A stretch of DNA of 56,467 nucleotides, taken from Candidatus Eisenbergiella stercoravium. GTDB lineage: Bacteria; Bacillota; Clostridia; Lachnospirales; Lachnospiraceae. Both the position numbers and the translations under genes were made by a program. The notes under the pieces are model-generated. The model was not told the origin of the DNA. It did not search any database and worked only from the letters and a program-made list of their open reading frames with translations. Position 1 is the first letter of the stretch. Each line of letters starts with the position of its first letter. Below, one piece after another: positions 9,865-18,786 of the stretch. The stretch lies in NCBI GenBank assembly GCA_019113175.1, contig DXHY01000084.1:1-56467 (forward strand). Reading direction: 5' to 3'.

Positions 9865-10169
9865 AGGCACTTCTGCGCAGGGCGAAGCACTACAGCCCTT
9901 TGGCGCTGTATCTGGTGAAAAGCCCAGGAGCCAGGCAGGTTATCTTTTATATCATGGCGATATGGGGAATGATCATAGCCGTCGTAAGCGCCACCAGCCT
10001 TCCCACCAACTACACCCTGGAAAGACTCATCACCTGGGCAATCGGCTTTCTCAGCGCGGCAGGTATTGTGATTCACATCCGCTCCGCGGAAGATAAGGCC
10101 CGCATGGCAGCACGTCTCCTGGTCACAGTCTCTGTGGCAGGCGGAATCATAAAGCTGTTTCTGCCGTGA
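9861..10169 (+). CDS. Membrane protein fragment joined to response-regulator remnant
   Basis: The frame encodes 102 residues. The first twelve (MKALLRRAKHY) are really the end of the receiver region described in the previous entry. The remainder has three likely membrane segments: VIFYIMAIWGMIIAVVS, LITWAIGFLSAAGIVIHI and LLVTVSVAGGIIKLF. There is no clear ribosome binding site at the ATG. I do not recognise the membrane part. The simplest reading is the 3' end of a membrane protein gene fused by deletion to a truncated regulator, so it may not be a functional gene. Confidence 0.45.
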   Translation: MKALLRRAKHYSPLALYLVKSPGARQVIFYIMAIWGMIIAVVSATSLPTNYTLERLITWAIGFLSAAGIVIHIRSAEDKARMAARLLVTVSVAGGIIKLFLP

Positions 10170-10207
10170 GCTGATAAAAGGGGCTGTCCCCTCATTTCGT
10201 ACAGGTT

Positions 10208-10399
10208 TCATACGAAAAGAGTACAGCCCTGCAGTTTAAACTCTTCTATTTTCTGATCGATTTTTTCCGGGGAGATGCCCAGCCGTTTGGCCAGGCACTC
10301 CTTACACAGGAAGTCTTTCGCTCCCCGGTTCACGAATTTCCGGTAGGCCCCGATCTCGTTGTAGGTCAGGGCCTTGCCGCATTTTACGCAGACGGACAT
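10208..10399 (-). CDS. Small zinc-ribbon-like protein
   Basis: A 63-residue protein with CVKCGK at the start and CKEC near residue 32, four cysteines suited to one zinc ion, then a helical tail ending in LQGCTLFV. Its ATG overlaps the stop of the alpha-galactosidase gene as TAATG, so it is translated by coupling from that gene. I do not recognise a named family and can give no function; the pairing with the glycosidase may be only transcriptional. Confidence 0.75.
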   Translation of the reverse strand: MSVCVKCGKALTYNEIGAYRKFVNRGAKDFLCKECLAKRLGISPEKIDQKIEEFKLQGCTLFV

Positions 10400-11529
10400 T
10401 ACAGATCGACCACCTTTGCGCGGTATACCTCACAGCCAAAGGGCGGAAGCTCACGGATTACCGTAGAATTATCCACCCGGAAGTCTTCACCGGTCCAGAC
10501 CTCATGCATATCCAGAGTCTTGCCCGTGGAAAAGCCCAGTCCGATTTCGTCCAGATTGAAACGGGCGGCGGCTTTTTCTTCGCTCAGATTGAACAGGCCG
10601 ATGGCAAGGTCCCCGTTTTCCAGCTGACGGGAATAAATGACCATATCATCTCCGCTCCAGATGCCGTTCAGCTTCACCGGCTGGCGGCAGGCCCTGTCCT
10701 GATTGATGGCGATGAGCTCTTCATTGCAGAGAATTTCCTTTGTTGCATCGTTCATCTTCCGGATGTCACAGCCGATCATCAAAGGAGAGCCCAGCAGCGC
10801 CCAGATGGAATAGTGGGTTCTATACTGGGTATCCGTACAGCCCTTCAGGCCCACATTTCCCTCTCCATACATGCCTACGATCAGCATGTCCATATCGTTG
10901 AAGCAGCCCACGCCGTTGTAGGGATGCAGCTTTTCCTGCTGCTTCGTCAGATCTTTTACTGATTCCCAGGTATCAAAAATATCTCCCGTGGAGCGCCACA
11001 TGGAAGCCGCAGACGTTTTGATCCACTCATGGGTCTGATCGCTTCCCCATGAGCAGGCGGAAAACAGAATGTCCCGTCCGCAGTTTTCCAGCGCAAGTCC
11101 CATTCTGCGGTACAGATACCGGCCATGAATGATGGGGCTGTGATAGCAGTAATCGTACTTCAAAAAATCCACGCCCCACTCCGCAAAGGTTTCTGCGTCG
11201 ATGAATTCATGCTCAAAGCTGCCCGGATAGCCGGCGCAGGTCAGATTGCCGGCACAGGAATACATGCCGAACTTCAGGCCCCTGCTGTGCACATAATCCG
11301 CCACAGCCTTCATGCCGTTCGGAAACTTCTCCGGATCCGGCACCAGTCTTTCATTTTCATCCCTGGTCTTTAAGGACCAGCAGTCGTCAATGACAAGGTA
11401 TTCGTACCCCTTTTCCAGCAGCCCGCTTTCCACCATTGCGTCCGCCGTTTCCTTAATCAGTGCCTCATTGATGTTTGCCCCGAAGGTATTCCAGGAATTC
11501 CATCCCATGGGCGGTGTCAGTTTTACCAT
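10399..11529 (-). CDS. Alpha-galactosidase, glycoside hydrolase family 27
   Basis: A 376-residue protein beginning MVKLTPPMGWNSWNTFG, typical of GH27. The nucleophile is D126 in FLKYDYC and the acid/base is D183 in WRSTGDIFDTW, by comparison with plant and human enzymes. Substrate-recognition motifs such as VIDDCW (D48, D49) are present. There is no signal peptide, so it probably hydrolyses imported alpha-galactosides (raffinose or melibiose type) in the cytoplasm. The start at 11529 has AAAGGAGACATT directly upstream; the frame extends eight codons further without a better site. No sugar transporter lies beside it. Confidence 0.93.
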   Translation of the reverse strand: MVKLTPPMGWNSWNTFGANINEALIKETADAMVESGLLEKGYEYLVIDDCWSLKTRDENERLVPDPEKFPNGMKAVADYVHSRGLKFGMYSCAGNLTCAGYPGSFEHEFIDAETFAEWGVDFLKYDYCYHSPIIHGRYLYRRMGLALENCGRDILFSACSWGSDQTHEWIKTSAASMWRSTGDIFDTWESVKDLTKQQEKLHPYNGVGCFNDMDMLIVGMYGEGNVGLKGCTDTQYRTHYSIWALLGSPLMIGCDIRKMNDATKEILCNEELIAINQDRACRQPVKLNGIWSGDDMVIYSRQLENGDLAIGLFNLSEEKAAARFNLDEIGLGFSTGKTLDMHEVWTGEDFRVDNSTVIRELPPFGCEVYRAKVVDL

Positions 11530-11746
11530 AATGTCTCCTTTCTTTCCATACATCCCGCTTCTTATTTGCTTTTTGATTCTCAGCGAATCCTCTTTTCTTT
11601 TTTTATTTTAGAAGTTTCTCCCATTTTCTTCTATATTGTTTGTTTCATGGAATTGTATTTTTGTTTCTTTTCGCTCTCCATCAGAAAATCTGAGCAGACA
11701 GCTCTTAAGTAATCCTCCTTAAGAAACGTGCGCGATACCGTACGTG

Positions 11747-11782
11747 AAAAGAGCCGTCCGGTCTCAAAACCGGGCGGCCCTT
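11747..11782 (-). terminator. Terminator downstream of thrS
   Basis: On the minus strand the hairpin GGGCCGCCCGGT/ACCGGACGGCTC, with one mismatch, is followed by TTTT. It lies about 35 bases past the thrS stop. The rest of 11554-11816 holds AT-rich DNA that should contain the alpha-galactosidase promoter, but I cannot pick out a convincing -10/-35 pair. Confidence 0.8.
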
Positions 11783-11816
11783 CTGATCTGTGCCATCCGG
11801 CACAGAATTTTCTTTT

Positions 11817-13574
11817 TTATTCTTTTCCTTCTTCCACAACCTTCTGAATAAAGGCGTCAAGCTCCTGGCTTCCCAGATCGCCGTCATCCCTGCTTCTGAC
11901 GGAAACGGTTCCGGTCTCTTCTTCCTTCTGGCCTACGATGAGCATATAGGGCACCTTTTCCATCTGGGCGCTGCGGATCTTGTAACCGATCTTTTCATCA
12001 CGCTGATCCATTTCACAGCGGATGCCGGCGTCTTTAAGCTTCTTCAGAATCTCTTCTCCGAATCCGAAGAATTTCTCGGAGATGGGAAGAATCTTCACCT
12101 GTACCGGAGCCAGCCATACCGGGAATTTTCCTGCGTAATGCTCAATCAGGATACCGATGAAACGCTCAAGAGCTCCATATACTACACGATGGATCATGAT
12201 CGGGCGGTGCTTTTCGCCGTCCGCGCCCATATATTCCGCCTCAAAACGCTGCGGAAGCTGGAAGTCGAGCTGGATGGTACCGCACTGCCAGGTTCTTCCA
12301 AGAGAATCCGTCAGATGAAAGTCGATCTTCGGGCCATAGAACGCGCCGTCTCCTTCATTCACCACATATCCCTTTCCTACCTCATCCAACGCCTTACGAA
12401 GTGCATCCGTCGCAATCTCCCAGTCCTCGTCGCTTCCCATGCTGTCTTCAGGTCTGGTGGACAGTTCCATATGATAAGTTAATCCAAAGCGACTGTACAC
12501 TTCATCGATCAGACGCATTACTCCCTTGATCTCATCGGTGATCTGCTCGCGGGTCATGAAGATATGCGCATCGTCCTGGGTAAAGCAGCGCACGCGCATC
12601 AGGCCGTGAAGCTGTCCGGACTTTTCATGACGGTGTACCAGACCCAGCTCGCCGATACGCAGCGGCAGGTCACGATAGGAACGGGGCTGGGATTTGTAAA
12701 CCAGCATGCCGCCCGGGCAGTTCATGGGCTTTACCGCATAGTCCTCGCCGTCGATCACGGTGGTATACATGTTGTCCCTGTAATGATCCCAGTGTCCGGA
12801 GGTCTCCCAGAGCTTCCGGTTCAGGATGATGGGTGTGGAAATCTCCTGGTAGCCTTCCCTCTCATGCAGCTTTCTCCAGTAGTCGATCAGGGTATTTTTC
12901 AGCACCATTCCCTTGGGAAGGAAGAACGGGAAGCCGGGGCCCTCCTCCATCAGGGTGAAAATGCCCAGCTCCTTACCCAGCTTACGGTGATCACGCTTCT
13001 TCGCCTCTTCGATCCTGTCCAGATATTCCTTCAGCTGTTCCTTATCCGGGAAGGAGGTTCCGTAGATTCTGGTAAGCATCTTGTTCTTTTCGCTGCCTCT
13101 CCAGTAAGCTCCTGCCAGACTGGTAAGCTTGATGGCCTTCACGTATTTGGTATTGTCCAGATGCGGGCCCGCGCACAGATCCACGAACTCTCCCTGGCGG
13201 TAAAAGCTGATCACCGCGTCCTCCGGCAGATCCTCGATCAGTTCCACCTTATAGTCCTCGTTTCTCTCCTTCATGAAGGCGATCGCCTCATCGCGGGAAA
13301 GCGTAAAGCGCTCCAGAGGCAGACGCTCCTTCACGATTTTCTTCATTTCCTTTTCAATGGCGGCAAAATCCTCGCTGGAAATTGGCTCCTTAAACTCGAA
13401 ATCATAGTAAAACCCGTCTTCAATGGCCGGTCCGATCGCCAGCTTCGTATCCGGATACAGGCGCTTTACCGCCTGAGCCAGAATATGAGAAGTCGTATGA
13501 CGGAAGGTTCTCGCTCCGTCCTTATCCGTAAATTCCTGCTCTCCTCTGCTTCCATCCTTCAGAATTACGTCCAT
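11817..13574 (-). CDS. thrS: Threonyl-tRNA synthetase (lacking TGS domain)
   Basis: A 585-residue class II synthetase that charges tRNA-Thr. The editing domain begins almost at once (RHTTSHILAQAVK, DGFYYDF, and the zinc-like FVDLCAGPH motif). The catalytic core follows, with MNCPGG (C286), the motif 2 region (HEKSGQLHGLMRVRCFTQDDAHIF) and an anticodon-binding domain at the end. The usual TGS domain of about 60 residues is absent: only 20-odd residues precede the editing domain, a form seen in other Clostridia. The start at 13574 has AAGGAG nine bases upstream. Expression is governed by the T-box leader. Confidence 0.97.
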   Translation of the reverse strand: MDVILKDGSRGEQEFTDKDGARTFRHTTSHILAQAVKRLYPDTKLAIGPAIEDGFYYDFEFKEPISSEDFAAIEKEMKKIVKERLPLERFTLSRDEAIAFMKERNEDYKVELIEDLPEDAVISFYRQGEFVDLCAGPHLDNTKYVKAIKLTSLAGAYWRGSEKNKMLTRIYGTSFPDKEQLKEYLDRIEEAKKRDHRKLGKELGIFTLMEEGPGFPFFLPKGMVLKNTLIDYWRKLHEREGYQEISTPIILNRKLWETSGHWDHYRDNMYTTVIDGEDYAVKPMNCPGGMLVYKSQPRSYRDLPLRIGELGLVHRHEKSGQLHGLMRVRCFTQDDAHIFMTREQITDEIKGVMRLIDEVYSRFGLTYHMELSTRPEDSMGSDEDWEIATDALRKALDEVGKGYVVNEGDGAFYGPKIDFHLTDSLGRTWQCGTIQLDFQLPQRFEAEYMGADGEKHRPIMIHRVVYGALERFIGILIEHYAGKFPVWLAPVQVKILPISEKFFGFGEEILKKLKDAGIRCEMDQRDEKIGYKIRSAQMEKVPYMLIVGQKEEETGTVSVRSRDDGDLGSQELDAFIQKVVEEGKE

Positions 13575-13606
13575 TTTTTCATTCTCCTTTCCAGAATAAC
13601 TGATGT

Positions 13607-13677
13607 GCGCACACATGAAAGCCGTCTGCGCGGATCACGTAAGCGACATCTTTCTTTCCGCCGCAGTGCGATCCACC
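13607..13677. repeat. Dispersed intergenic hairpin element, copy 1
   Basis: From 13629 to 13677 there is an imperfect inverted repeat whose arms contain GCGGATCACG and TGCGATCCAC around the core AAGCGACATCT...CCGCCGCAG. A second copy lies at 46793-46839, differing at only a few positions. The flank at 13607-13624 (GCGCACACATGAAAGCCG) recurs at 49211-49226. The element lies between the T-box terminator and the thrS ribosome binding site, so it is transcribed. Confidence 0.65.
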
Positions 13678-13699
13678 GCCTTTTTTATTCGACCGGAAA

Positions 13700-14020
13700 C
13701 GAAATTTACTGTCGAACAAAAAAGAACACCCTCAGAAAAACGGTTGTCCGCTTTTCTAAGGGTGCAGTCATCAATTCCAACGCGCGACGCACGGTTCCAC
13801 CTTAACTTTTCACTTCAGATTCTTTCAAATCCTCATCCTTAACGCGGATTCACGTCTGTACTTTCGGAACGGATTCATTCCAATGAACAGTTCCTTCCTA
13901 CAGCGGCTCCGGAGCGGTCTTCCCCATACCCGGCATAAAGGAACTTCCAGCACATGTTCCTCTCTCTGTTCTATGCCCGCGGCAGGCTACTCTTTCCTTC
14001 ATTGCCTTTACGTTACCAGT
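13700..14020 (-). promoter_or_regulatory. T-box riboswitch leader of thrS
   Basis: The minus-strand leader carries the T-box sequence AGGTGGAACCGTGCG (about 13786-13804), a variant of the consensus AGGGTGGNACCGCG that pairs with the acceptor end of uncharged tRNA. It is followed by an intrinsic terminator. Upstream, GAAAGAGTA near the 5' end fits the AGTA motif of Stem I. A candidate specifier is ACC, a Thr codon, in GAAGACCGC around 13917-13925. Uncharged tRNA-Thr would stabilise the antiterminator and raise thrS expression. The location of the specifier is inference from sequence alone. Confidence 0.85.
13717..13766 (-). terminator. T-box regulated terminator
   Basis: CACCCTTAGAAAAGCGG pairs with CCGTTTTTCTGAGGGTG and is followed by TTCTTTTTTG on the minus strand. 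It is the attenuator of the thrS leader. Confidence 0.9.
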
Positions 14021-14049
14021 ATACTAGCATCCGTGGAATTGAAAGTCAA
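14021..14049 (-). promoter_or_regulatory. Promoter of the thrS leader
   Basis: TTGACT (14044-14049), a 17-base spacer and TAGTAT (14021-14026) on the minus strand. Both hexamers match sigma-A consensus at five of six positions, and transcription would begin just ahead of T-box Stem I. Confidence 0.8.
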
Positions 14050-14137
14050 TATCTTTTTTGGGGATGGCAGCAATGCAGGTTTCGTTACTGTTTACCGGTA
14101 TGCCGGCAGGCAGTAACCTGGTATACAGTATTATGTC

Positions 14138-14413
14138 TTATGCCAGCTCGTCCGGTTCCATCAGCGCCTGTTCGTATCTGTCCAGAATAATGCTCTGGAT
14201 GTTTTCCCTCGTCGTCTGATTGATCGGATGAGCGATGTCCCGGTATTCGCCGTCAGTGGCCTTCTTGCTGGGCATTGCAATGAAAAGCCCTTTCTCGCCT
14301 TCAATTACTTTAATGTCGTGTACCACAAACTCGTCGTCTATTGTAATAGAAACGATGGCTTTCATCTTTCCTTCCTTGGTGATCTTACGCACACGTACGT
14401 CTGTAATCTTCAT
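14138..14413 (-). CDS. spoVG: Septation/sporulation regulator SpoVG
   Basis: A 91-residue protein of normal length. [44 protein letters not shown] and the DIAHPIN segment are diagnostic. SpoVG is a small nucleic-acid-binding regulator; it affects asymmetric septation and cortex formation in Bacillus and acts as a global regulator in other Firmicutes. It follows glgD by 20 bases on the same strand, so it may be read through from glgC-glgD; no separate promoter is obvious in the gap. GGGGGAACTC precedes its ATG. Confidence 0.97.
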   Translation of the reverse strand: MKITDVRVRKITKEGKMKAIVSITIDDEFVVHDIKVIEGEKGLFIAMPSKKATDGEYRDIAHPINQTTRENIQSIILDRYEQALMEPDELA

Positions 14414-14433
14414 GTGAGTTCCCCCTTTTATCT

Positions 14434-15552
14434 TTAGATGACATATCTTTCATTTTTTTCAACCACAATCTTGATTCCATCTTCGCCCTTATAGTAGGTA
14501 TTAGCCCGGATCGTATCCCGGCTCTCTACGATGCAGTTTTCGATATGTGTGTTGTCGCCGATATATACGTCATTCAAGATAATGGAATTCTTGATGTAGC
14601 AGTTATTTCCGATGAAGGATTTTTTGAAAATAACTGAGTCCTCCACCGTTCCGTTAATGATACAGCCGCTTGAAATCAGGCTGTTTGAAACCTTGACGCC
14701 CACGTTGTATTTTGCGGGAGGAAGGTCGTCCACCTTAGAATAAATGTCCGGATACTGGTGGAAGAAATAGTTTCGGATTTCCGGCTTCAGGAAATCCATG
14801 TTGGCGGCAAAGTAGTCCTCTACTGAGGCGATGTTGCGCCAGTATTCCTTAATCTTATAGCCGTAGATCCTCTTCTGATTCTTGTAGCGGATCAGGATGT
14901 CCTTGACGAAATCATACCTGTCTTCCATCGCGCAGCGCTCGATCATCTCAATCAGAAGTCTTCTGCGGATCACATAGATGCCGCAGGAAATCGTATTGGA
15001 CTTGGCAACGATGGGCTTTTCTTCAAATTCCTCAACCCTGCTGTCCTCATTCATCTTAAGGGTGCCGTAGCGCTCCAGATTGGTTCCGGCAGGCATCTCC
15101 TTGCAGACAATCGTGATATCCGCTTTCTTTTCAATGTGATACTCCAGGACCTTGTTATAATCCATCTTGTACACACAGTCGCCGGAGGCGATCACCACAT
15201 AAGGCTCATGGCTGCTCTTTAAGAAGGAGAGGTTCTGATACATGGCATCTGCTGTTCCCCTGTACCAGAAGCTGTTGTCCGCCGTCACCGTCGGGGTGAA
15301 GATGAACAGGCCGCCCTGCTTACGTCCGAAATCCCACCATTTGGAGGAATTCAGATGCTCGTTCAGGCTGCGGGCATTGTACTGCGTAAAAACACCCACC
15401 TTCTGAATATGGGAGTTGGTCATATTGCTGAGCGCGAAGTCAATGCTTCTGTAGCTGCCAGCAATCGGCATTGCCGCTATGGCCCTTTTTCTGGAGAGCT
15501 CCTTCATTCTGTGATTGTTGCCGCCGGCCAAAATAATTCCTATCGCTCTCAC
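14434..15552 (-). CDS. glgD: Glucose-1-phosphate adenylyltransferase subunit GlgD
   Basis: A 372-residue protein with an N-terminal nucleotidyltransferase fold beginning [20 protein letters not shown] and a C-terminal left-handed beta-helix with hexapeptide repeats ([24 protein letters not shown]). The N-terminal pyrophosphorylase motif is degenerate compared with GlgC, as is usual for GlgD. In Firmicutes GlgC and GlgD form a mixed enzyme making ADP-glucose for glycogen, with GlgC the catalytic subunit. The gene overlaps the end of glgC by four bases (ATGA). Confidence 0.95.
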   Translation of the reverse strand: MRAIGIILAGGNNHRMKELSRKRAIAAMPIAGSYRSIDFALSNMTNSHIQKVGVFTQYNARSLNEHLNSSKWWDFGRKQGGLFIFTPTVTADNSFWYRGTADAMYQNLSFLKSSHEPYVVIASGDCVYKMDYNKVLEYHIEKKADITIVCKEMPAGTNLERYGTLKMNEDSRVEEFEEKPIVAKSNTISCGIYVIRRRLLIEMIERCAMEDRYDFVKDILIRYKNQKRIYGYKIKEYWRNIASVEDYFAANMDFLKPEIRNYFFHQYPDIYSKVDDLPPAKYNVGVKVSNSLISSGCIINGTVEDSVIFKKSFIGNNCYIKNSIILNDVYIGDNTHIENCIVESRDTIRANTYYKGEDGIKIVVEKNERYVI

Positions 15553-16823
15553 TTTTCCTCACCTGCCTTAATGATAGATTTGCCGCTGGGAAGAATCCCA
15601 TCCGGATAGTCCGCGCTTTCGGTTATTCCGAAAACAACTGTATTCTTCCCGATGGAAACGCCCTTCGGGATCACACTCTTCTCCCCGACAGTAGCGATTC
15701 CGCTGTTATAGATGTGAGGGGCCACATCGTTTTCAGCCTCTTCACCGACACCGATCTTCACGCCGTCGCCTACTGATACATTCTCCGCCACAATGGCCTT
15801 ATTCAGTTCGCAGCCCTCTCCGATCACCGTATTATTCATGATGATGGAGTCACGGATGACGGTTCCCTTTCCGATAACGACACCGCAGCCGATCACGGAG
15901 TTGTATATCTGCCCTGAGATCTCGCTGCCCTCACCCACGATGCTCCTCTCGATCAGACCGTCCGGCGAAATATACTGAGGCGGGAGGATCTCGCTCTTCG
16001 TATAGATCTTCCAGTATTCCTCATACAGATTGAATTCCGGAACGATATCGATCAGCTCCATATTGGCTTCCCAGTAGGAGTTCAGGGTTCCCACATCCTT
16101 CCAGTAGCCGTTAAATTCATACGCATACATCGGTGCGCCATTCTCATGGCAGTAAGGGATGACATGTTTTCCGAAATCCAGGTTGGGCTGTTCTGACCTG
16201 GCAATCAGAGCCTCCTTCAGCGTCTTCCAGTTAAATATGTAGATACCCATGGATGCCAGATTGCTTCTGGGATTCGCCGGCTTCTCCTCAAAATCCGTAA
16301 TCCTTCCGTTTTCATCCGTGATCATGATTCCGAACCGCTTCGCTTCCTCCATCGGTACGGGCATGACCGCGATGGTACACTCCGCATTATGCTGTTTGTG
16401 ATAATCAAGCATCACCTCATAATCCATCTTATAGATGTGATCTCCTGAAAGAATCAGCACATAATCCGGATTGAAGCTTTCCATATAATCGATGTTCTGA
16501 TAAATCGCATTTGCCGTTCCGGTGTACCATTCGCTGTTCTCGCTCCGCTCATAAGGGGGAAGAACGGTAACACCGCCTATATTCCGGTCCAGATCCCACG
16601 GAATGCCGATCCCGATATGGGTGTTCAGCCTCAGGGGCTGATACTGGGTAAGCACTCCGACCGTATCCACACCGGAGTTGATACAGTTACTCAGCGGAAA
16701 ATCGATAATCCGGTATTTTCCGCCAAAGGATACTGCAGGCTTCGCAACCTTCGAGGTCAGGACGCCCAGCCTGCTTCCCTGACCGCCAGCCAGCAGCATA
16801 GCAATCATTTCTTTCTTAACCAT
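15549..16823 (-). CDS. glgC: Glucose-1-phosphate adenylyltransferase, catalytic subunit
   Basis: A 424-residue protein. The N-terminal motif [15 protein letters not shown] is the ATP-binding signature, and [15 protein letters not shown] and the later [11 protein letters not shown] beta-helix segments are typical of GlgC. It makes ADP-glucose and pyrophosphate from ATP and glucose 1-phosphate, the committed step in bacterial glycogen synthesis. It is first in the glgC-glgD(-spoVG) group, reads from its own promoter, and no other glycogen gene is in the window. AGGTGATGAC precedes the ATG. Confidence 0.97.
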   Translation of the reverse strand: MVKKEMIAMLLAGGQGSRLGVLTSKVAKPAVSFGGKYRIIDFPLSNCINSGVDTVGVLTQYQPLRLNTHIGIGIPWDLDRNIGGVTVLPPYERSENSEWYTGTANAIYQNIDYMESFNPDYVLILSGDHIYKMDYEVMLDYHKQHNAECTIAVMPVPMEEAKRFGIMITDENGRITDFEEKPANPRSNLASMGIYIFNWKTLKEALIARSEQPNLDFGKHVIPYCHENGAPMYAYEFNGYWKDVGTLNSYWEANMELIDIVPEFNLYEEYWKIYTKSEILPPQYISPDGLIERSIVGEGSEISGQIYNSVIGCGVVIGKGTVIRDSIIMNNTVIGEGCELNKAIVAENVSVGDGVKIGVGEEAENDVAPHIYNSGIATVGEKSVIPKGVSIGKNTVVFGITESADYPDGILPSGKSIIKAGEEK

Positions 16824-16862
16824 GTCATCACCTCATGTTCCTGCATCACGTATTGCATAGAT

Positions 16863-16879
16863 TTACGTATATTACGTAA
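16863..16879. promoter_or_regulatory. Candidate operator of glgCD
   Basis: TTACGTA and TACGTAA form a perfect 7-base inverted repeat with a 3-base spacer. It starts about five bases past the -10 of the glgC promoter, where a bound repressor would block initiation. The binding protein is unknown. Confidence 0.45.
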
Positions 16880-16883
16880 GAAG

Positions 16884-16912
16884 ATTATAACACACGATTG
16901 TACAAAAGTGAA
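16884..16912 (-). promoter_or_regulatory. Promoter of glgC-glgD
   Basis: TTCACT (16907-16912), 17 bases, then a perfect TATAAT (16884-16889) on the minus strand, about 60 bases ahead of glgC. Confidence 0.75.
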
Positions 16913-17113
16913 TAATTATTTACAGTTTCTTTCTGTAAAAAGGGCACAAATTTAGTAGATATTTTACATATTTTTTTCTTATCCGCATGCCGTCTTGTGT
17001 GTTTTTCATAGTCCGGCTCCATTTTTTCATCCCGTTTTTTCTTGTATTTTCAACAAAACAGTTGGATTTTTGCATGAATTTGCGTTTCCTGTTCTCCATT
17101 TTCCATTTACCTA

Positions 17114-17142
17114 TTGGTTTTTTCCCCTGCAATGCGTATAAT
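17114..17142 (+). promoter_or_regulatory. Promoter of murC
   Basis: TTGGTT (17114-17119), 17 bases, then TATAAT (17137-17142), 32 bases upstream of the murC ATG. The -10 is perfect. Confidence 0.7.
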
Positions 17143-17174
17143 ACATATCAGAATCAGAAAGGAAGGTCATTTCC

Positions 17175-18575
17175 ATGTCTCAGATACAGGATATTTATCA
17201 GGTAGATTTTAATCATCCGGTCCATGTCTATTTCATCGGCATCGGCGGCATCAGCATGAGCGGGCTCGCGGAAATTCTTCTTTCCGAGGGCTTTACCGTC
17301 TCCGGTTCGGACTGGAACCGCTCTCCTCTGACGGAGCGTCTGGAGCAGCAGGGAGCCGTTATCCACTATGGCAGGCCGCAGAAGGCGGAAAACATCGAAG
17401 ACGATGTGGATCTGGTGGTTTATACCGCAGCCGTGCATCCGGACAATCCGGAATACCGGGAAACGCTGCGCCGGAAACTTCCCAGCCTCACCCGCGCTCA
17501 GCTGCTCGGACAGATGATGAAAAATTATAAGCTGCCCGTCGCCGTCAGCGGAACGCACGGAAAGACCACGACCACATCCATGATCGCGGAAATCCTGCTC
17601 GCGGCGGGTACGGATCCCACCATCTCCGTGGGCGGCGTTCTGAAGGATATCGGAGGCAACATCCGAGTGGGCGGATCGGAGCTTTTCGTGACGGAGGCCT
17701 GTGAATACACCAACAGCTTTTTAAGCTTTTTCCCGAAAGTCGGAATCATCCTTAATATAGAAGAAGACCACATGGACTTCTTTAAGGATCTTGCCGATAT
17801 CCGTTCCTCCTTCCGCCGCTTTGCGGAGCTGATTCCGGAGGACGGCCTTCTTATCATAAACGGCTCCATTCCGCAGCTTTCCGGGATCACGGAAGGACTG
17901 GCCTGCCGTGTCGTCACCTTTGGAGGAGCTCCGGAAAACGACTATTTCTTCACGGACGCCTCCTATGATGAAAATGCGCACGCTTCCTTCACCCTGCATT
18001 ACCGCGGGAAGACCCTCCCGGTCCATCTGGGCGTTCCGGGCGAGCACAATATCCTGAACGCGGCCGCAGCTCTTGCCCTGGCCGATTATCTGAATCTCGA
18101 CATGAAACAGGCTGCGGAGAGCCTGCATGGCTTTTCCGGGACCGACCGGCGCTTTGAGTATAAGGGAAGCTTAAGCGGTGTCACCATTATTGACGACTAT
18201 GCCCACCATCCCACAGAGATTGAAGCTACCCTGAAGGCCGCAGCCAACTATCCGCATAAAACGCTCTGGTGCGTTTTCCAGCCCCATACCTATACCCGCA
18301 CAAAGGCCTTTTTCCATGAATTCGCCCGTGCCCTTTCCCATGCCGACCGGGTGATCCTGGCGGACATCTATGCCGCCCGGGAAACCGATACGCTGGGAAT
18401 GAGCTCCGCCCTTCTCTGCCGTGAAATCGAACAGCTGGGTACGGACTGCCATTATTTTCCTTCTTTTGAGGAAATTGAAAAATTTATTCTGGAAAATTGC
18501 ATCCCCGGCGACCTGTTGATAACTATGGGGGCCGGAAACGTTGTAAACATTGGAGAAGACCTTCTCGGGCAATAG
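17175..18575 (+). CDS. murC: UDP-N-acetylmuramate--L-alanine ligase
   Basis: A 466-residue Mur ligase that adds L-alanine to UDP-MurNAc in peptidoglycan precursor synthesis, in the cytoplasm. The N-terminal Rossmann motif is GIGGISMSG (22-30), the ATP loop is GTHGKTTTT (126-134), and EACEY, NIEEDHMDF and the late DDYAHHPTEI and FQPHTYTRTK segments follow in the order expected of MurC. Length is normal. It is transcribed alone; a run of DnaA-box-like 9-mers starts in the base right after its stop codon. Confidence 0.97.
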   Translation: MSQIQDIYQVDFNHPVHVYFIGIGGISMSGLAEILLSEGFTVSGSDWNRSPLTERLEQQGAVIHYGRPQKAENIEDDVDLVVYTAAVHPDNPEYRETLRRKLPSLTRAQLLGQMMKNYKLPVAVSGTHGKTTTTSMIAEILLAAGTDPTISVGGVLKDIGGNIRVGGSELFVTEACEYTNSFLSFFPKVGIILNIEEDHMDFFKDLADIRSSFRRFAELIPEDGLLIINGSIPQLSGITEGLACRVVTFGGAPENDYFFTDASYDENAHASFTLHYRGKTLPVHLGVPGEHNILNAAAALALADYLNLDMKQAAESLHGFSGTDRRFEYKGSLSGVTIIDDYAHHPTEIEATLKAAANYPHKTLWCVFQPHTYTRTKAFFHEFARALSHADRVILADIYAARETDTLGMSSALLCREIEQLGTDCHYFPSFEEIEKFILENCIPGDLLITMGAGNVVNIGEDLLGQ

Positions 18576-18681
18576 TTATCCACAATATCCACATTTTTCA
18601 TGTGTATGAATGGTGTGGATATTTTTGTTCCCGTTTTACCGAAATTTTACAGATGTATCCACATTTTCCACACTATCCACA
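18576..18681. promoter_or_regulatory. Cluster of six DnaA-box-like 9-mers
   Basis: One perfect DnaA box, TTATCCACA at 18576-18584, abuts ATATCCACA at 18585-18593. A reverse copy is at 18614-18622. Three more copies lie head to tail without gaps at 18655-18663 (GTATCCACA), 18664-18672 (TTTTCCACA) and 18673-18681 (CTATCCACA). The five other than the first each differ from consensus at one position. The cluster lies between murC and the DnaD/DnaC primosome operon. Confidence 0.8.
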
Positions 18682-18748
18682 TTTTGCCGGACTTCCCGCA
18701 GCTGCGGGGTTTTTCAGCAAAATGACGGTTCCTTTTTCCGAAGGCGTA

Positions 18749-18757
18749 TGTTATAAT
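18749..18757 (+). promoter_or_regulatory. Extended -10 promoter of the dnaD-like operon
   Basis: TGTTATAAT is a perfect extended -10 element. The region 17 bases upstream (TTCCTT) is a poor -35. Transcription from here would produce a leader of about 155 bases. Confidence 0.55.
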
Positions 18758-18786
18758 GCACTTGCTTAAAATATGAAATAACAGTT

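Noticed and set aside
10180-10195. Small hairpin AGGGG/CCCCT after the membrane fragment as terminator
   Set aside because: The stem is five base pairs and no T-run follows.
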